Assembly: GCA_037179385.1 (NCBI GenBank)
Contig: CM074193.1
Location: 40,518,846-40,582,845, forward strand
Direction of reading: 5' to 3'
Length of the DNA stretch: 64,000 bases
DNA from: Holothuria scabra
Lineage: Eukaryota; Echinodermata; Holothuroidea; Aspidochirotida; Holothuriidae
A program made the position numbers and the translations under genes. The notes under the pieces are model-generated. The model did no database searches. It was not told where the DNA came from and saw only the letters and a program-made list of their open reading frames with translations. Shown here one piece after another: positions 1 through 10,892 of this stretch. Each line of letters begins with the position of its first letter. Position 1 is the first letter of the stretch.

Positions 1-923
1 CTCTTTTTCTTCAAAATTTACCACCAATACACCAATTTTATACGGTTAAAATGTGATATTGATATCATAAATGCAATTCTGAGCAATGGAAGATTGAAAA
101 CTTTAATATGCCTGATAGGCCCGATAGCATCCCTAGCTAGCTTTTTCAACATGCCGTGTTAGTCCCATACAGGTCTAACTTATTTAATATTGGCACAAGA
201 CAACTGCAACCTGCGAGAGTATGCCGAAGTTAATCAAAATCAGAATTGCTTAAACTCTTATTTAAAAACGTGTTTAGCAGTAAAACCCTTATTTGCCCTT
301 ACTTTGAAAACACGTTTAAATTGTAAAATTGTTTAGCGTTTAAACTCTAAAATCTAAATATTTAACAATCAAACATGTTTAAAAGCGAAATGTTTAGAAA
401 TTTGACACGCATGCTTAGCATTAACTTAATTTCTGAACAACTTAATTGTTTTTTAGACTGTAGTTTTACATATTTCCGCTCATTTTCTGCCAATTAGGTC
501 TTTAAAAGCTTCTTCTGAAGAGGGAGGTAACACCTCCCTGTTCTGAACAATCGTTTTGGATATCTGATTACATAACTTAGTACTTTACTCACGACAACAC
601 CTGGTTAGACGAAAAAATGTTTCAGTGCATTTAATTATTGTTCCGTACTGAGATGTTTGTTGGAGTTGTTGTATAGGTGTAAAAGAATCAGGATTAGTAT
701 AATTAAATTTTCCAATGGATCTCTATCTAACATTGCTTCTCTGCACCCAATAATTTACTTTCATTATGAAACTTTCTCTTCAAATTTTTCACAAAACCTT
801 TAATCATAATAAATTGTATTTGAGGGGAATCTGCTATTGTTGAACTACTTTACCACTGAACGTATGTTTCTGCCTATCCGTCGACTTGTCTTGAGAACAA
901 GATATTGATTCTCACAATTTTAA
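1..923. other. AT-rich stretch, no gene seen
   Basis: I find no coding exon. The only structure is a small hairpin at 521-539 (8-bp arms AGGGAGGT/ACCTCCCT, 3-nt loop). If the exon at 1839 belongs to a plus-strand gene, this stretch is probably its intron. Confidence 0.5.
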
Positions 924-1478
924 AGTGTACCTCAAGTCAAAAATTCAAAAATATATAGTAAAGAGCATGAAAAATTCATCTTAACAGTTCAACTCCCATC
1001 TTCAGGACTTTCCCAAGCTGATTCGGAGATATAAATGTTGAAGTTTATTCCTTCAAATTTAAATGGTGTATTGCGCAATAATTTGTGATGTCATTGTTCT
1101 ACTACTCAAATTGCAATCTTTCTATATCTTTGTTTTTCTGAATGTTGCTGCACCTTGCACCAAGGTGTGCTGGCACTTTTACTCTTATGGGGGTGACGTT
1201 ATTAAGTCCACTCTGTGCAGTATGCTATGCAAGCAAACAGGAAGTGTCCAAGGTCATAAAAACATTTTTAACTTTAAAAGGAAACAAAACATCTTACGTA
1301 AGTTGTACGACAAGAAAGTCACAAATTATTGCGCAATGGACCAAGTTTTAAGTGAATAAATTTCAACATTTTATATCTCGGCTAAGGAAAGTGCTATGAA
1401 GATGGGAGTTGAACTGTTAGAATTCACTGTTCATGATTTTAAATATAAAATTTTAATTTATTTGATTTGAGGTATACT
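924..1478. mobile_element. Foldback MITE, family A, copy 1
   Basis: The two ends are long inverted repeats. The left end (AGTGTACCTCAAGTCAA at 924) matches the complement of the right end (TTGATTTGAGGTATACT, ending 1478). Inside, CAACTCCCATCTTC faces GAAGATGGGAGTTG and the similarity runs for well over 100 bp per arm. Related copies lie at 24228-24745, 36997-37185 and 47830-47953. No transposase is visible, so it is non-autonomous. Superfamily not assigned. Confidence 0.8.
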
Positions 1479-1838
1479 AAGTAAAACGTCATTCAGTCGT
1501 TTCATTTATTTAAGTACTTTACAAGGTGTGTATATCTCCGCCTGAAGCAGAGACAACTTCGTTGTGCTTTTACACCAAAGCCAAAATCTGCTGTGTTTTT
1601 CGGGAGGAAGATATTGTTTTACAAACAATGGCTATTTTCGGAAATTCCTTCTGTGAGAAATTTGCTATGCTCGAAATTAGAAAAAAATCAAAAATAAAAA
1701 AAATAAATAATAAAAAAAAAAGTTTTCAGCCCTTATACCGCAGCAACTTTCAGCTTTTGTATGGAGACACTTCTTTTATAATTTCGTTGAATGAAAGTTT
1801 TATGTATACGTCTGTTTTATTTGTTCATGATTCCGCAG

Positions 1839-2131
1839 GGGACAGAGTATTTCCCCTCGATCTGGACTGTGTTGCGTGCTCAAGAAGTGACATTTATAAA
1901 TTTGGCAGACGCTGTGATGAGCTGGGAATATCATACATCGGTCTGTGCTGCGGTAACTCTCCCCACTATACACGCACCCTGTGTGAGAGTCTTGGAAGGA
2001 CCCCACCGGCATCGAAGTATTCACCAGATATGAGTCTTCATTGCATCTTTGGGTCCGATGAAAAAGTAGAAGGAAATTTTGCTCCAGACACTTTCGAGAA
2101 GATGATTGGAGAGAAACGTCCAGCCAATTAA
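1839..2131 (+). CDS. Betaine-homocysteine S-methyltransferase-like, C-terminal exon
   Basis: This is the last coding exon of a gene whose earlier exons are not seen. It follows a pyrimidine-rich acceptor ending CCGCAG at 1838 and runs 97 codons to TAA at 2129-2131. The reading includes YIGLCCGNSPHYTR followed by LGRTPPASKYSPDM. Homocysteine S-methyltransferases of the BHMT type carry a paired-cysteine zinc site (G-x-C-C-G) near the C-terminus, and this exon has it at the expected place. BHMT transfers a methyl group from betaine to homocysteine in the cytosol; the third zinc cysteine would be on an upstream exon. An open frame runs upstream to 1526, but it is lysine-rich, low-complexity and lies before the acceptor, so I exclude it. 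The first base of the first codon comes from the previous exon. Another homocysteine methyltransferase type is possible. Confidence 0.72.
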
Positions 2132-2270
2132 ATTCTTTGAAGCTGAAGCGAGATTCATTCAAGACATTTCTAAAACTGGAGCACCAAATCGACTGACTAT
2201 TAATTTTAACTTGTGCTTTGATTTTTTGAAATGGAAAATTTGAAGTTAGTAAAACGTAATGTGTGTCCTA

Positions 2271-2599
2271 CACTCAAAAATCAAAAGAATGAACTTAGTT
2301 TTGTCAGTCTCTAAGAGTGAAGAGTGTGAATTCATTCCATAATAATGTTATTTCATTCCAATAAGAGTGATATTCCCTTCAAGAGAGCGAAGTTTCACTC
2401 TTGAATAGAGTGACTACAGTGATCACTCTTAAAAAAAAGAGAGAAAGTGATCATTGCATGCACTCGTGGAGGAATGAATTGTCACTCTTCCTGGAGTGAA
2501 TTTCACTCTTCTTGGGATGTTTTGTCACTCCCATGGAGTTAACTCACACTTTTCACTCTATTATAAAGTGACTGAGCTCACTCCTTTGATTTTAGAGTG
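2271..2599. mobile_element. Tc1/mariner-type MITE with TA target duplication
   Basis: A 329-bp element has ~23-bp inverted ends (CACTCAAAAATCAAAAG... / ...CTTTGATTTTAGAGTG) flanked by TA at 2269-2270 and 2600-2601. The interior is built from many GAGTGA/TCACTC strings in both orientations, so it can fold extensively. It contains no ORF. TA duplication and CACT-type ends point to a Tc1/mariner-driven non-autonomous element. Confidence 0.78.
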
Positions 2600-2601
2600 T
2601 A

Positions 2602-3850
2602 ATGCAATTTTAAGATAGTTAATTGCCCCATAATTCGCAAACTTGAAAAAATACCAAAGATTTGCCAACTGGTCTCCACACTGGAACCCTGTGATAATAT
2701 GAAGCTAGGCACATAGAGAACCGCGTATACTGCAGAATGGTTGAAAACTAAACTTTCCAGCCTTATTGAAATCTTAAACCCTGGCATGATAAATCCTGGA
2801 CCGCTGAAAGTGTGTCCGAAAGGCACCACTTTCGAATTCAAACTAAATCCCACAGTGTGTGTTCGAAGTAACTCCCGCCCCTCTACCCTCCTCCATTCAA
2901 AATGAAACAGCTCCCAAGATAAATCCGAGGGTATGCAAAAACGTGTCAAGAAAAAGTCACTTTCAGTCATGCGTGTGAATGGGAGGATGGGGTTATGTTG
3001 ACCTGACAATATTTCTGTTGAGTTTCAACGAATTTTAACCAGCCATGGACTCGGCAAGTTTGACAATTCTACAACGAACATTATGTATCGGAAATACAAC
3101 ATTTTAAGAAACATTTAGTTAGAAGTTATGATTAAATTGCGTTGCATTGCAAAAGTTGCATTCAATTAACGAAATATCAGAAGAAACATTTTCTTCATTA
3201 ATCATTTTCATCTCAATTTATCTCCCTTTTAGTGATCATTTCAAATTCGAGATTTCTCCGCTGGCTGTCATTTAACGCGGTGCATTGATTTGGTTTATGA
3301 AACTGACTCCGTTTCTCAAATCTTTAAAAGTTTCTTTGACATACTTTAAATACACACGGTAAAAGTTAACCACAAAATACTACATGCAAATCATTGTTTC
3401 ATAGCGGTCATATTAAAAGTGGCCCAGCTCACCCGGACTACCTAAATGTAGCCCGGCTATGCAATGTGCGAAGTCTCTAATCGAGGGCGTACTCACAATT
3501 GTGTCTTTATTGCACTGGTAGAAACGTATATACCGAGCGAACTTTTGTGTATCTTTCATGTGAAAACTTGACATATGTCTTACCGGAAAAACCACATAAC
3601 TTTTGAAAAAGGTGTTTGATAGTTAATGAGAGAGTCTTTACATAAAAAATAGTCCATGCCCAGCAGATGTCTTGCTACAGTCTTCGTTGTGTAAATTAAA
3701 ACCAACAAAATATGCCCCTTTCATTGATGTTTTCCTTCGGTGTTCTTAGAATCTCAGATTGACATAAATTTTAATACCTTCGATCCTAAGCATAACTTAA
3801 AAAGGGATATTAATCGCAGGAAGTATTGTAGGCCTACTGTGTTTCGTATC
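2602..3850. other. Intergenic, no supported gene
   Basis: An open frame on the minus strand (2578-3009, 143 codons) has no recognisable motif, overlaps the MITE end and shows no splice support. I see nothing else here. Confidence 0.4.
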
Positions 3851-3854
3851 TGTG

Positions 3855-4490
3855 AAAGGGCTGAAAATCCAAGTCGGGCTTCGTTTTGCATACCAGGAAT
3901 TGCGTTTCCCTATTGACAGATTTCATGAAACCATGAAACCGTAATGTAATTTTTTGTAAGTAAGGCTAACACTCCTAATGTATGGAAAGGTGTTTTGAAT
4001 TAATAGAAACATCTCTGAAATGAAAGTTTGATAGTTCAATGTGCGTTTTCGAAATTACAAAAAAGGGTGCTTACGCGGTGTTTTGCACAAGGGGTATTGG
4101 TATGGAATGGTGGGGTTGGGGGACCGTCTCCTATATTAGCAAGACAATATGAAAACACTGGAAGGAAAATAAGCCGGAAAAGAAGGAGAAGAAGCGTTCA
4201 ACTCATGCTTTGCCCCTGTTAACTTATCAAAATACCCTGGCACCGGGCCCCTGTTGTTGCATTCGTTTTGAGAATCAAGACCGGGCCCAAATATGCCTCT
4301 TTCCTCTTTCGTTCTCTTGTGTTTCTTAATTAGAAAAGGGCTGAAAATAGAAGTCTTCGTTTTGTATATCATTAATTGCATTTTCACTTTTGAAATATTT
4401 CATACGACGTAATTGTTTAAAGGCCGACACCCTCAACGTTGGTACAGGATTTTTCAATGGAAGTGTCTGTGAATTGAATTCTTGCTAGTT
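3855..4490. repeat. Two diverged direct copies of a ~150-bp repeat
   Basis: 3855-4020 and about 4335-4490 share blocks in the same order: GGGCTGAAAAT, CTTCGTTTTG, a TTTCAT block, GTAAT, ACCCTCAA/ACTCCTAA and ATGGAAG. They are an old direct duplication. The bases between, and 4490-5640 downstream, show no gene. Confidence 0.5.
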
Positions 4491-5640
4491 TTTTTAGGTG
4501 TCGCATGCTGTATTGTTGCGCAGGGACGATGGCAGGGGTGACTGTCCGATAAATTTGCAAGGAAATGGGGGAAGAGAAGAAAAATCGCACGCGAATGATG
4601 ATCTCAGCTTAGACGGCGCTGCCCTGGTCACAAGGGCGGCAATATCATTTTCTTATGATGGGGAGTCAATTAAGCCGGGAAATGGTTCAAGTTATCAAAA
4701 GGAGCATCAAATCATGCATCTGAGTGATATCAAACTTCAAGTTCCTCTCTGAACGTGCCACTGCATAATTGCACATGTTAATAACATCAGTAGGCTGTAA
4801 CAACACCCAACGGCGGGGGATCAGCAATCGCTTGAACTTAAATCAAACACCATGTTCCCCTTGGTTCAGAGATGTGTAGGTGTCTAAAACGATGCCTGTT
4901 GTAATAACCTACATACGAGGCACACACGAAGTGTATGTGTGGGGGTAGTGGGGGTTTAAGTCAAAATCACTTAATATGCCAACAGGGTGGGTCGCACCTC
5001 CGCGATTTTCGATTTGGTTGACGGAACTTTTCTTAACCGGACCAATTGATTTTTATTCAGACTGCTGTAAAATGTCCATGCTATATCGATGTTAATGTCT
5101 CACGATAAACTGTTCTGCTACCTCTGCTACCATTAAATATAACTTTTACCGTTGAACACAGCGATACAGAAGTTCAAAAATCAATTCGATTTTTGCAAGG
5201 GTGTGTGCCCGCCGGGAAACGCTTTCTGTAGATCTGATGACACCAAAAAGTTATTCTACTTTTCATTTTCGCAGTCCTCTCATAAAAATCATACATTCAC
5301 ACAGATTGGGAAAAAGTTGGCTTTTTTGACTTTGGATGAAAATTTTAACCAAACCTCATAAAAAATCAGACCGTATACTGATCCTATTCGAAATTACTCC
5401 ATTGCTACCCACGCTTAACGCTAAATGACCCAATTTGTTAGTTGCTTTGTTAGATGAGATTTAACGACGCACCAACACGAGTGTCAATCAACTCGATAAA
5501 AAGTTCAAAGTTTAAATTTATTTTCGAGTATGGTTTAAGTTCAAATTTTGTTTCTCGTCAGTTCAGTTTCATTTTCACCAAACTTTATTTCAGACTTATT
5601 CACATTTATAGACAGACAAACGTAAAGAAATACAAAATAT
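4490..5640. other. Intergenic, no supported gene
   Basis: Short open frames only, none with a motif or plausible splice sites. No tandem structure stands out. Confidence 0.35.
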
Positions 5641-6070
5641 AAGAATAGGAAGAGCCTGAGGAGTGATTACAAGAAGCTTGGAAAGCTTATAGGTGTAATC
5701 ACCCAAACACAACACAAACAAAGATAAACGAAAATACAACAAGCAGGAGAAAAGAAAATGTATAGCTTAAAAATTATAGCTATATATGAAGGAGATGATC
5801 TTTAAGCGTCCTTTTGAAAGTGTTAACATGAATAAAACTTCTTATATTGTTGGGGAGAGAGTTCCATAATTTAACACCTACGTATCTAATGCTGAGCTGA
5901 GCGGATTTAAGTCTAAACAATGGGACAGAAATTTTACTTGCAGAGCGTGTATGGTAGGCATGAGCCACGCCGCAGAAGTGAAAATACTTATTAAATATTA
6001 CTGGGCAGGTACCATGAATCCAACTGTACATACTGAACATACCATTGCAGTAACGATTAAGGTCATGCAC
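5640..6070 (-). pseudogene. LINE 3' end (CR1/Jockey-type), RT C-terminus and 3' UTR
   Basis: The minus-strand frame 6070-5780 encodes the tail typical of Jockey/CR1-superfamily reverse transcriptases: YHTRSASKISVPLF, then a Y-x-G-x-x-LWNSLP segment, then FKRTLKDHLL. Downstream (5663-5702) a hairpin with arms GTGATTAC.../...GTAATCAC and an AAGCTT core resembles the stem-loop that LINE 3' UTRs use for template recognition. Everything upstream of the tail is missing, so this is a 5'-truncated dead copy. The strand agrees with the larger LINE at 60.3-61.9 kb, but the sequences differ. Confidence 0.7.
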
Positions 6071-6290
6071 CCTTTGGGGAAGACTTCCCTCCCCCTGATG
6101 TTGAGAAAATCCAATTTCATCGGGGATCTTTCATCTACAGGCCCACGATAAAAAAAATGTGGGTCTGCTGACTTCAGTCACCCCGACGGTCTTCTTGATT
6201 TTGCTTACTAGAAGACCATATTCTTCAAGGAAACTGAAAATTCCAAGTTTTCCTTACAAAAACGAACGAGAGGTTGTTCGTGTACATGCA

Positions 6291-6735
6291 GTGCCCAATG
6301 GTACTTTTTCCAAAGTCCTCCCGACCCTATGGCGAAGGGCCGTTCGGCGAAACCAAACTTAAACTGCTTCCCGAAGAAGCTATATACGTTAACTGAAGGA
6401 CAACCAACCTCATGACCTTCAGACCATTTATTGGTCTGTCTTGTATGACTCAATTCTAGTCTGGCTGAAAAGAACAGATGCTACACATGATCTTAGCATT
6501 GTCCAGTGGTACTTTTTCCAAAGTCCTCCCGACCCTCTGGCAAAGGGCCGTTCGGCGAAACCAAACTTGACACTGCTTCCCGAACAAGCTCCACTTAAGG
6601 ACAACACTTGACTAACCTGAAGGCCTTCAGACCATTTACATTATTGGTCTGTCATGCATGGATCCATTCTAGACTGGATGAAAAGAACAGATACTTCCCT
6701 TGATCTTAGCCAAAAGGCCGAGAAGCATTGCCCAA
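6291..6735 (-). repeat. Tandem repeat headed by U2 snRNA sequence (two units)
   Basis: Two units with a ~208-bp period share GTACTTTTTCCAAAGTCCTC, AAGGGCCGTTCGGCGAAACC and a TTCAGACCATTTA block. On the minus strand, 6726-6683 of the second unit reads as nt 4-47 of canonical U2 snRNA with two mismatches (GCTTCTCGGCC..., GGCTAAGATCAAG, GTATCTGTTCTT). The first unit has the same head with an internal deletion (about 6496-6465). After the U2 nt ~47 equivalent both units switch to an unrelated body shared with 23540-24115. A bona fide U2 gene would continue into the branch-recognition and Sm regions, which are absent. Confidence 0.75.
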
Positions 6736-6794
6736 TGGTCTGCCATCTGGCCCGCCCCGACAGCCGAAGTCTAGCAACGGTAACGAAAATGGGC

Positions 6795-8290
6795 CAGTGG
6801 CGTGAATATGTTCCCCCTAAAGTCTGACTGAAAATTTATTTGAAGCCACCTTGTAACATGACAGTGTTTCAAATACGTTGGAAGTAAGATCAGTAATAGT
6901 CTGGAGATCGGGCAGTCACTAAAACAAAATTCTAGTTACAAGAAATTTACAAGAAATGCCATTTTCGGGTGTCTGTGGGGTTAGCTTTTTTTTTAAACAA
7001 TTTTCTATACGTTCCGCGCCAACTGATGGGTGGCGCTCCGCTTAGATAGTATTTTGGTCGAAAAAATTACTCAACAGAACAATGCATGCTTGCATATTAT
7101 TCTTCTTTTGGGGGCAGTATTACAAAGTGAAAATTTTATTGCGAAAAGAAGTTCAAAATAATGACTATCGGTACTTTGTTGCTAGTTACCAGCCCGTCGG
7201 GGAACTTTTTCCTGCTATCTGGGGGTTCTTAATTTTTCAAAAATATCTGGGCGCTTCACTTATAGTCTTTCGGGCAATATTACATTTTTCGGACAAAATA
7301 AAAACAAAACAATTCTGTCCTCTCTCAAACTGAAACACTCCCGTCCGCCTATTTCAGAACTTCAAATATATGGGAAGCCAAACCTTTTCCGCGGGAAAAT
7401 TTTCCAATATGGTCAGACGGCATTAATCCGCCTAATGATATTCAGTAACCCCAACAAAACTGTACAAAACTACACATCATCCCCTACTTGAATTTTCTTA
7501 TAGAAAGGTCAAATTCTTCCATAAAACCCCAAAATCTGTCATAATATAATCTTCAGTTTGTTATAAGTGGCAAAATTTTCCAATTTTGATGGATAATCAG
7601 TACAAAAAATAACCATAAAACTCTGCTAATCACCCAACATTCTACCTTATTTTTCTCTTGAAAGGCATATCACAGTAAAGAACCCAAATTTTTTATTTTA
7701 ACCTTACCAAAAACTAAATTTTCTTATGTTAAATTCTAAAATTTTTGCAATAAAATAAGCTCTTAATTTTCAAATCTTTGTTCAAAAAAGAATTAAAACT
7801 TTTTGGGCAAAACTTTTTGTCTCGTCTTGAAACCTTACAGTACGTAAGCCTAGAACGATTAAAAACATAACCCCAACAGAATTTTAGGTGCCGTTTTTCA
7901 ATTTGCCCATATGAAGGATGGATTCCTCGACAAACACCCCCAATTTTTAATCGTTCTTACAAAAGCCAAATTTCTTCCAAAAAATAAACTCCAGATTTTT
8001 AAGTATTTGTTTAAAAATAAGCCAAAAATTTCGGCACGCTGCGCGCGCCTCCAATTCTGTCAAGTTACGTCCCACCAGGACTGACTCATCGCCTTTGTCG
8101 GGGTCTTAAACTGCCGGCCCTCTTTTCGGGGTGCTTGCCTTCCCTGTCGGAAAATCCTGTCGCCATCCCTGCCTCCAGCCCACATGTGAAAAACCAGGAA
8201 GAGGATGAGTATTAACGGTCTTTTGTGCATTTTATAGGCGATAGTCGAGAAAAAACTACTCGCCACACACTACCGCCTCACCTTATAGTT
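6795..8290. repeat. Repeat family C, copy 1 (degenerate transposon)
   Basis: The left end reads CAGTGGCGTGAAT, like the other CAGTGGCG-ended elements here. From there to ~8290 the sequence aligns block by block with 25010-27370, for example TTTTCT(A/G)TACGTTCCGC, GTGAAAATTTTATTGCGAAA, GGGGGTTCT and ATCGCCTTTGTCGGG. The second copy holds a later 581-bp insertion absent here. 7005-7040 also carries, in inverse orientation, the GGAGCGCCA...TTGGCGCGGA unit of 11-13.6 kb. No coding capacity is visible. Confidence 0.65.
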
Positions 8291-9230
8291 TAACGTCACA
8301 CCCATGACCCTAAATATTCCAGAATTTTCCAACGGGTTGGTCTGAAATGGGTTTATGGGACACGGGCCTTCTACCGAGAGCCCTTTCTTCACCAGGACGG
8401 TGGACGGTCCATGCTTCCATCCCATTTCAAAAATAGTACAATATCATGAAAGTTGTGTATTAGGCTAGCAGTCAGTTAAATTGGTTTTCAAATTGATAGC
8501 CTAATTTCTGAATGTTGAGACATGAAGCGAATCATTAGCCTTATAAACGTAAAACGACTTCAACAATGCTATCGGGCGGGCTTCGATCACCCACATGATC
8601 ATTTTTCTTCGTCCATTATAAGTTATATTGAGCTCGATTATTTTTCAATACCCATGCGACTCAAAATAACCTATCCAAATCGAAACACCACGGGTAATGC
8701 CGTGAGTGCTAGTGGCCGGTTTGACAGGGAAGGGTGGATCTAGCAGGACCGATGTTACATTATGGGGCCTCTTGAATTAGACGTTAGTGGTACGACAGTT
8801 GCTCCTAATGACCTTAAGGAGTATGATGTATAATTTTGCGGGTCCCTTTGTGTGGGGACCCTTAAGCAGGTTTTCTGATGACTGTATTCAGACATGCATG
8901 TGTCCATGGATGGAGAAACTAGTAGATAAAGGGCATCTCAATGAAACTTAGAAACTTAGAAAAAGCAGGAAAACGTGCTGTCTTTAAATTGCTATTTTTG
9001 TCGGGCGCGTTGCGCGCAAATACCTCAAAAAATTCAAATTAGTTAAAGGTAGGATAGTTTTGTTGCCTGCTTAGTAGGCATGCAATTTCATGTTTAAAAC
9101 CTTTAACTTTTCATTGTGATGACTACATATTGTGAACAGTATCCAGTGTCCTCCGAAGTTCTCATCTCCCTTGCCTACTTCCAGTGAATTGCCTCTCGTC
9201 TACCCCGCTATGATACTAAGACAAGAAATG
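8290..9230. other. Intergenic, no supported gene
   Basis: Short unrelated open frames only. No repeat or RNA gene was recognised. Confidence 0.3.
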
Positions 9231-9234
9231 GTCG

Positions 9235-9735
9235 AATTATTATTAGTATTATAAATTTCATTGGTTTTCTGGTATTTAGTTCGTATCTAACAGTGGCAAT
9301 GTCCCAGAGTCTTACAATAAATATTTTCCAAAGCTCAGAAAAATCAATCAAAATCTCGTAAGATCTGATTTTAATGGCATTTTGATGTTAAATATTCTTT
9401 CACTGCCGGTTTAAGTCACTTAATCAGACTATATATGTAATACATGGATATTTAGGCCTACTTTCTATTTCAAGCAGAGAAATAAACTTACGGATGATCA
9501 CTTTCGAAGGTGAAGGGTGATTGAGGATAGTGGTGTATATGTGTTAAATGTTCATGTTTTAGTTAATCCATGGGAGGGTGAACAGAACTGTCAAACCACA
9601 TTCATACGTTCCCTTCTATTTTTAGAGAAACGGTTTTATCAAGTGTTATATTTTAAAGCGGATTTTTGTCATTTTTTAGCTTTTTGTTCTATTGAAGAAG
9701 TTTTCATAATGGCATACTTATTTTTTTTAAAATAG
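9235..9735. repeat. Repeat family D, uninterrupted copy (empty site for the LTR element)
   Basis: The segment matches 15720-15931 plus 21962-22130, the flanks of the Ty3/gypsy element: GGATGATCACTTTCGAAGGTGA, GTTCATGTTTTAGT, CAGAACTGTCAA(A/G)CCACATT and GAGAAACGGTTTTAT occur in the same order. Here the TTCATGTTTTAGTTAATCCA junction is continuous, so this is the pre-insertion arrangement. Its first part (9235-9375) recurs directly at 9875-10045 (TTGGTTTTCTGGTATTT...). Confidence 0.75.
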
Positions 9736-9779
9736 TTTCCGAACCTTTAATTTTATTCCCAACCCCCTCCCCACCTCCA

Positions 9780-9802
9780 GGATCTCCCCCCCCCCCCCCC
9801 CA
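9780..9802. repeat. Poly-C tract
   Basis: A run of C with few interruptions follows CCCCTCCCC-rich DNA. On the other strand it could form a G-quadruplex. Confidence 0.7.
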
Positions 9803-9874
9803 TTCTCTTCCTTGGCCACTTCCAGCAGGGAGTTGTCTTTTGACGACCCCACTCACACAGGAAAATGATCGCCG

Positions 9875-10045
9875 TTGTTATTACTATTATGTTTTTATTG
9901 GTTTTCTGGTATTTGGTTCGAATCCAACAGTACACTGTCTTTAGACATCCAATGTCTCCGAGTCTCCCAATAAATTTTATCCAAAGCTAAGAATAATCAA
10001 TCATATACGAATGCTATCATCAAAAACTCTCATAAGATCCGATTT
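9875..10045. repeat. Partial direct copy of the start of repeat D
   Basis: TTTTTATTGGTTTTCTGGTA, AATCCAACAG, AATAAATTTTATCCAAAGCT and AAGATCCGATTTGCAT parallel 9240-9375 in order and strand. It is a local segmental duplication about 640 bp away. Confidence 0.6.
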
Positions 10046-10049
10046 GCAT

Positions 10050-10890
10050 CACTTGTAAAGAGTAATTATCTTACACCGAAACGGTTTCGTGTTTCAAGTT
10101 GACTTGTGTTAGTTACAATTGACAGTAATTCCTTAATCTCATCAGGGGAACCGCAACATCGCGGATTACCACAAGTGTGATCATGCCTCCATTCAACTTG
10201 GTAAGTACTCATTGCCAATGCCAAAGCCCAAAAAAGAGCACAAAGCGACTTTTCAATAATGCGGTGTGGTATCTCATCAGCAATGACAGAAGGTGTACGT
10301 ACAAACTGAATTGCTTACATTTAGGAAGATCGGGCGACCCGGGCGAGCCGGACGACATTTAGTATGACCCTTTCATAGCCGAATTTTTCAAAATTTGCGA
10401 CTATGTCACATTTCAAATTATACATGCAACCTTCTCAAGCCGTGGGGTATAAAAACTTCCAGAGGTTTTTTTTACGAAACAATTTGAAGTGAAATTTGAC
10501 TTATTATGTTAGTGACAAGCATTGTTATATGTAAAAGTAACGTTCAACATCATCCTTATGAAATTAACTCAAAATACCCCTTTAGTTTGCCAACTTAGAT
10601 GTGATCCAATACAATGTAACTCCTGATATATGGATGCTAGGATGGAACGGGGTGAAGCATGCTTCCGCCCCCTCATATTTCACCCCACCCCGCTTCCTAC
10701 GCCTATGTTCTTCCTTGAAAATTTCGAAAATTGTTAGATGCGTTTCTCATTTCCCCACCCTTAACTGTTTACTATCTCCTTTCCCTCTATACATATGACG
10801 TGCAAGCTGTTGACGGCAGCAGGCCCAGAAGACCTAGACAACCTGATTTGACTAGGTGTACCGAAACATTGCACGGCCCTACTCTAAACA
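10050..10890. other. Intergenic, no supported gene
   Basis: No frame with a motif. Some AT-rich blocks vaguely resemble 13870-14000, too weakly to call. Confidence 0.3.
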
Positions 10891-10892
10891 AT

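Noticed and set aside
1063..1359. 98-codon plus-strand frame
   Set aside because: It lies entirely inside foldback MITE A and is a shadow frame.
1526..1838. Upstream part of the 201-codon frame as protein-coding
   Set aside because: It is lysine/isoleucine-rich from an A-rich run and lies before a good splice acceptor; the recognisable protein starts only at 1839.
2578..3009. 143-codon minus-strand frame as a gene
   Set aside because: It overlaps a MITE terminus, has no motif, and its composition looks like chance.
6683..6726. A functional U2 snRNA gene
   Set aside because: Homology stops at about nt 47. The branch-recognition, Sm and 3' regions are absent, and the segment sits in a tandem repeat.
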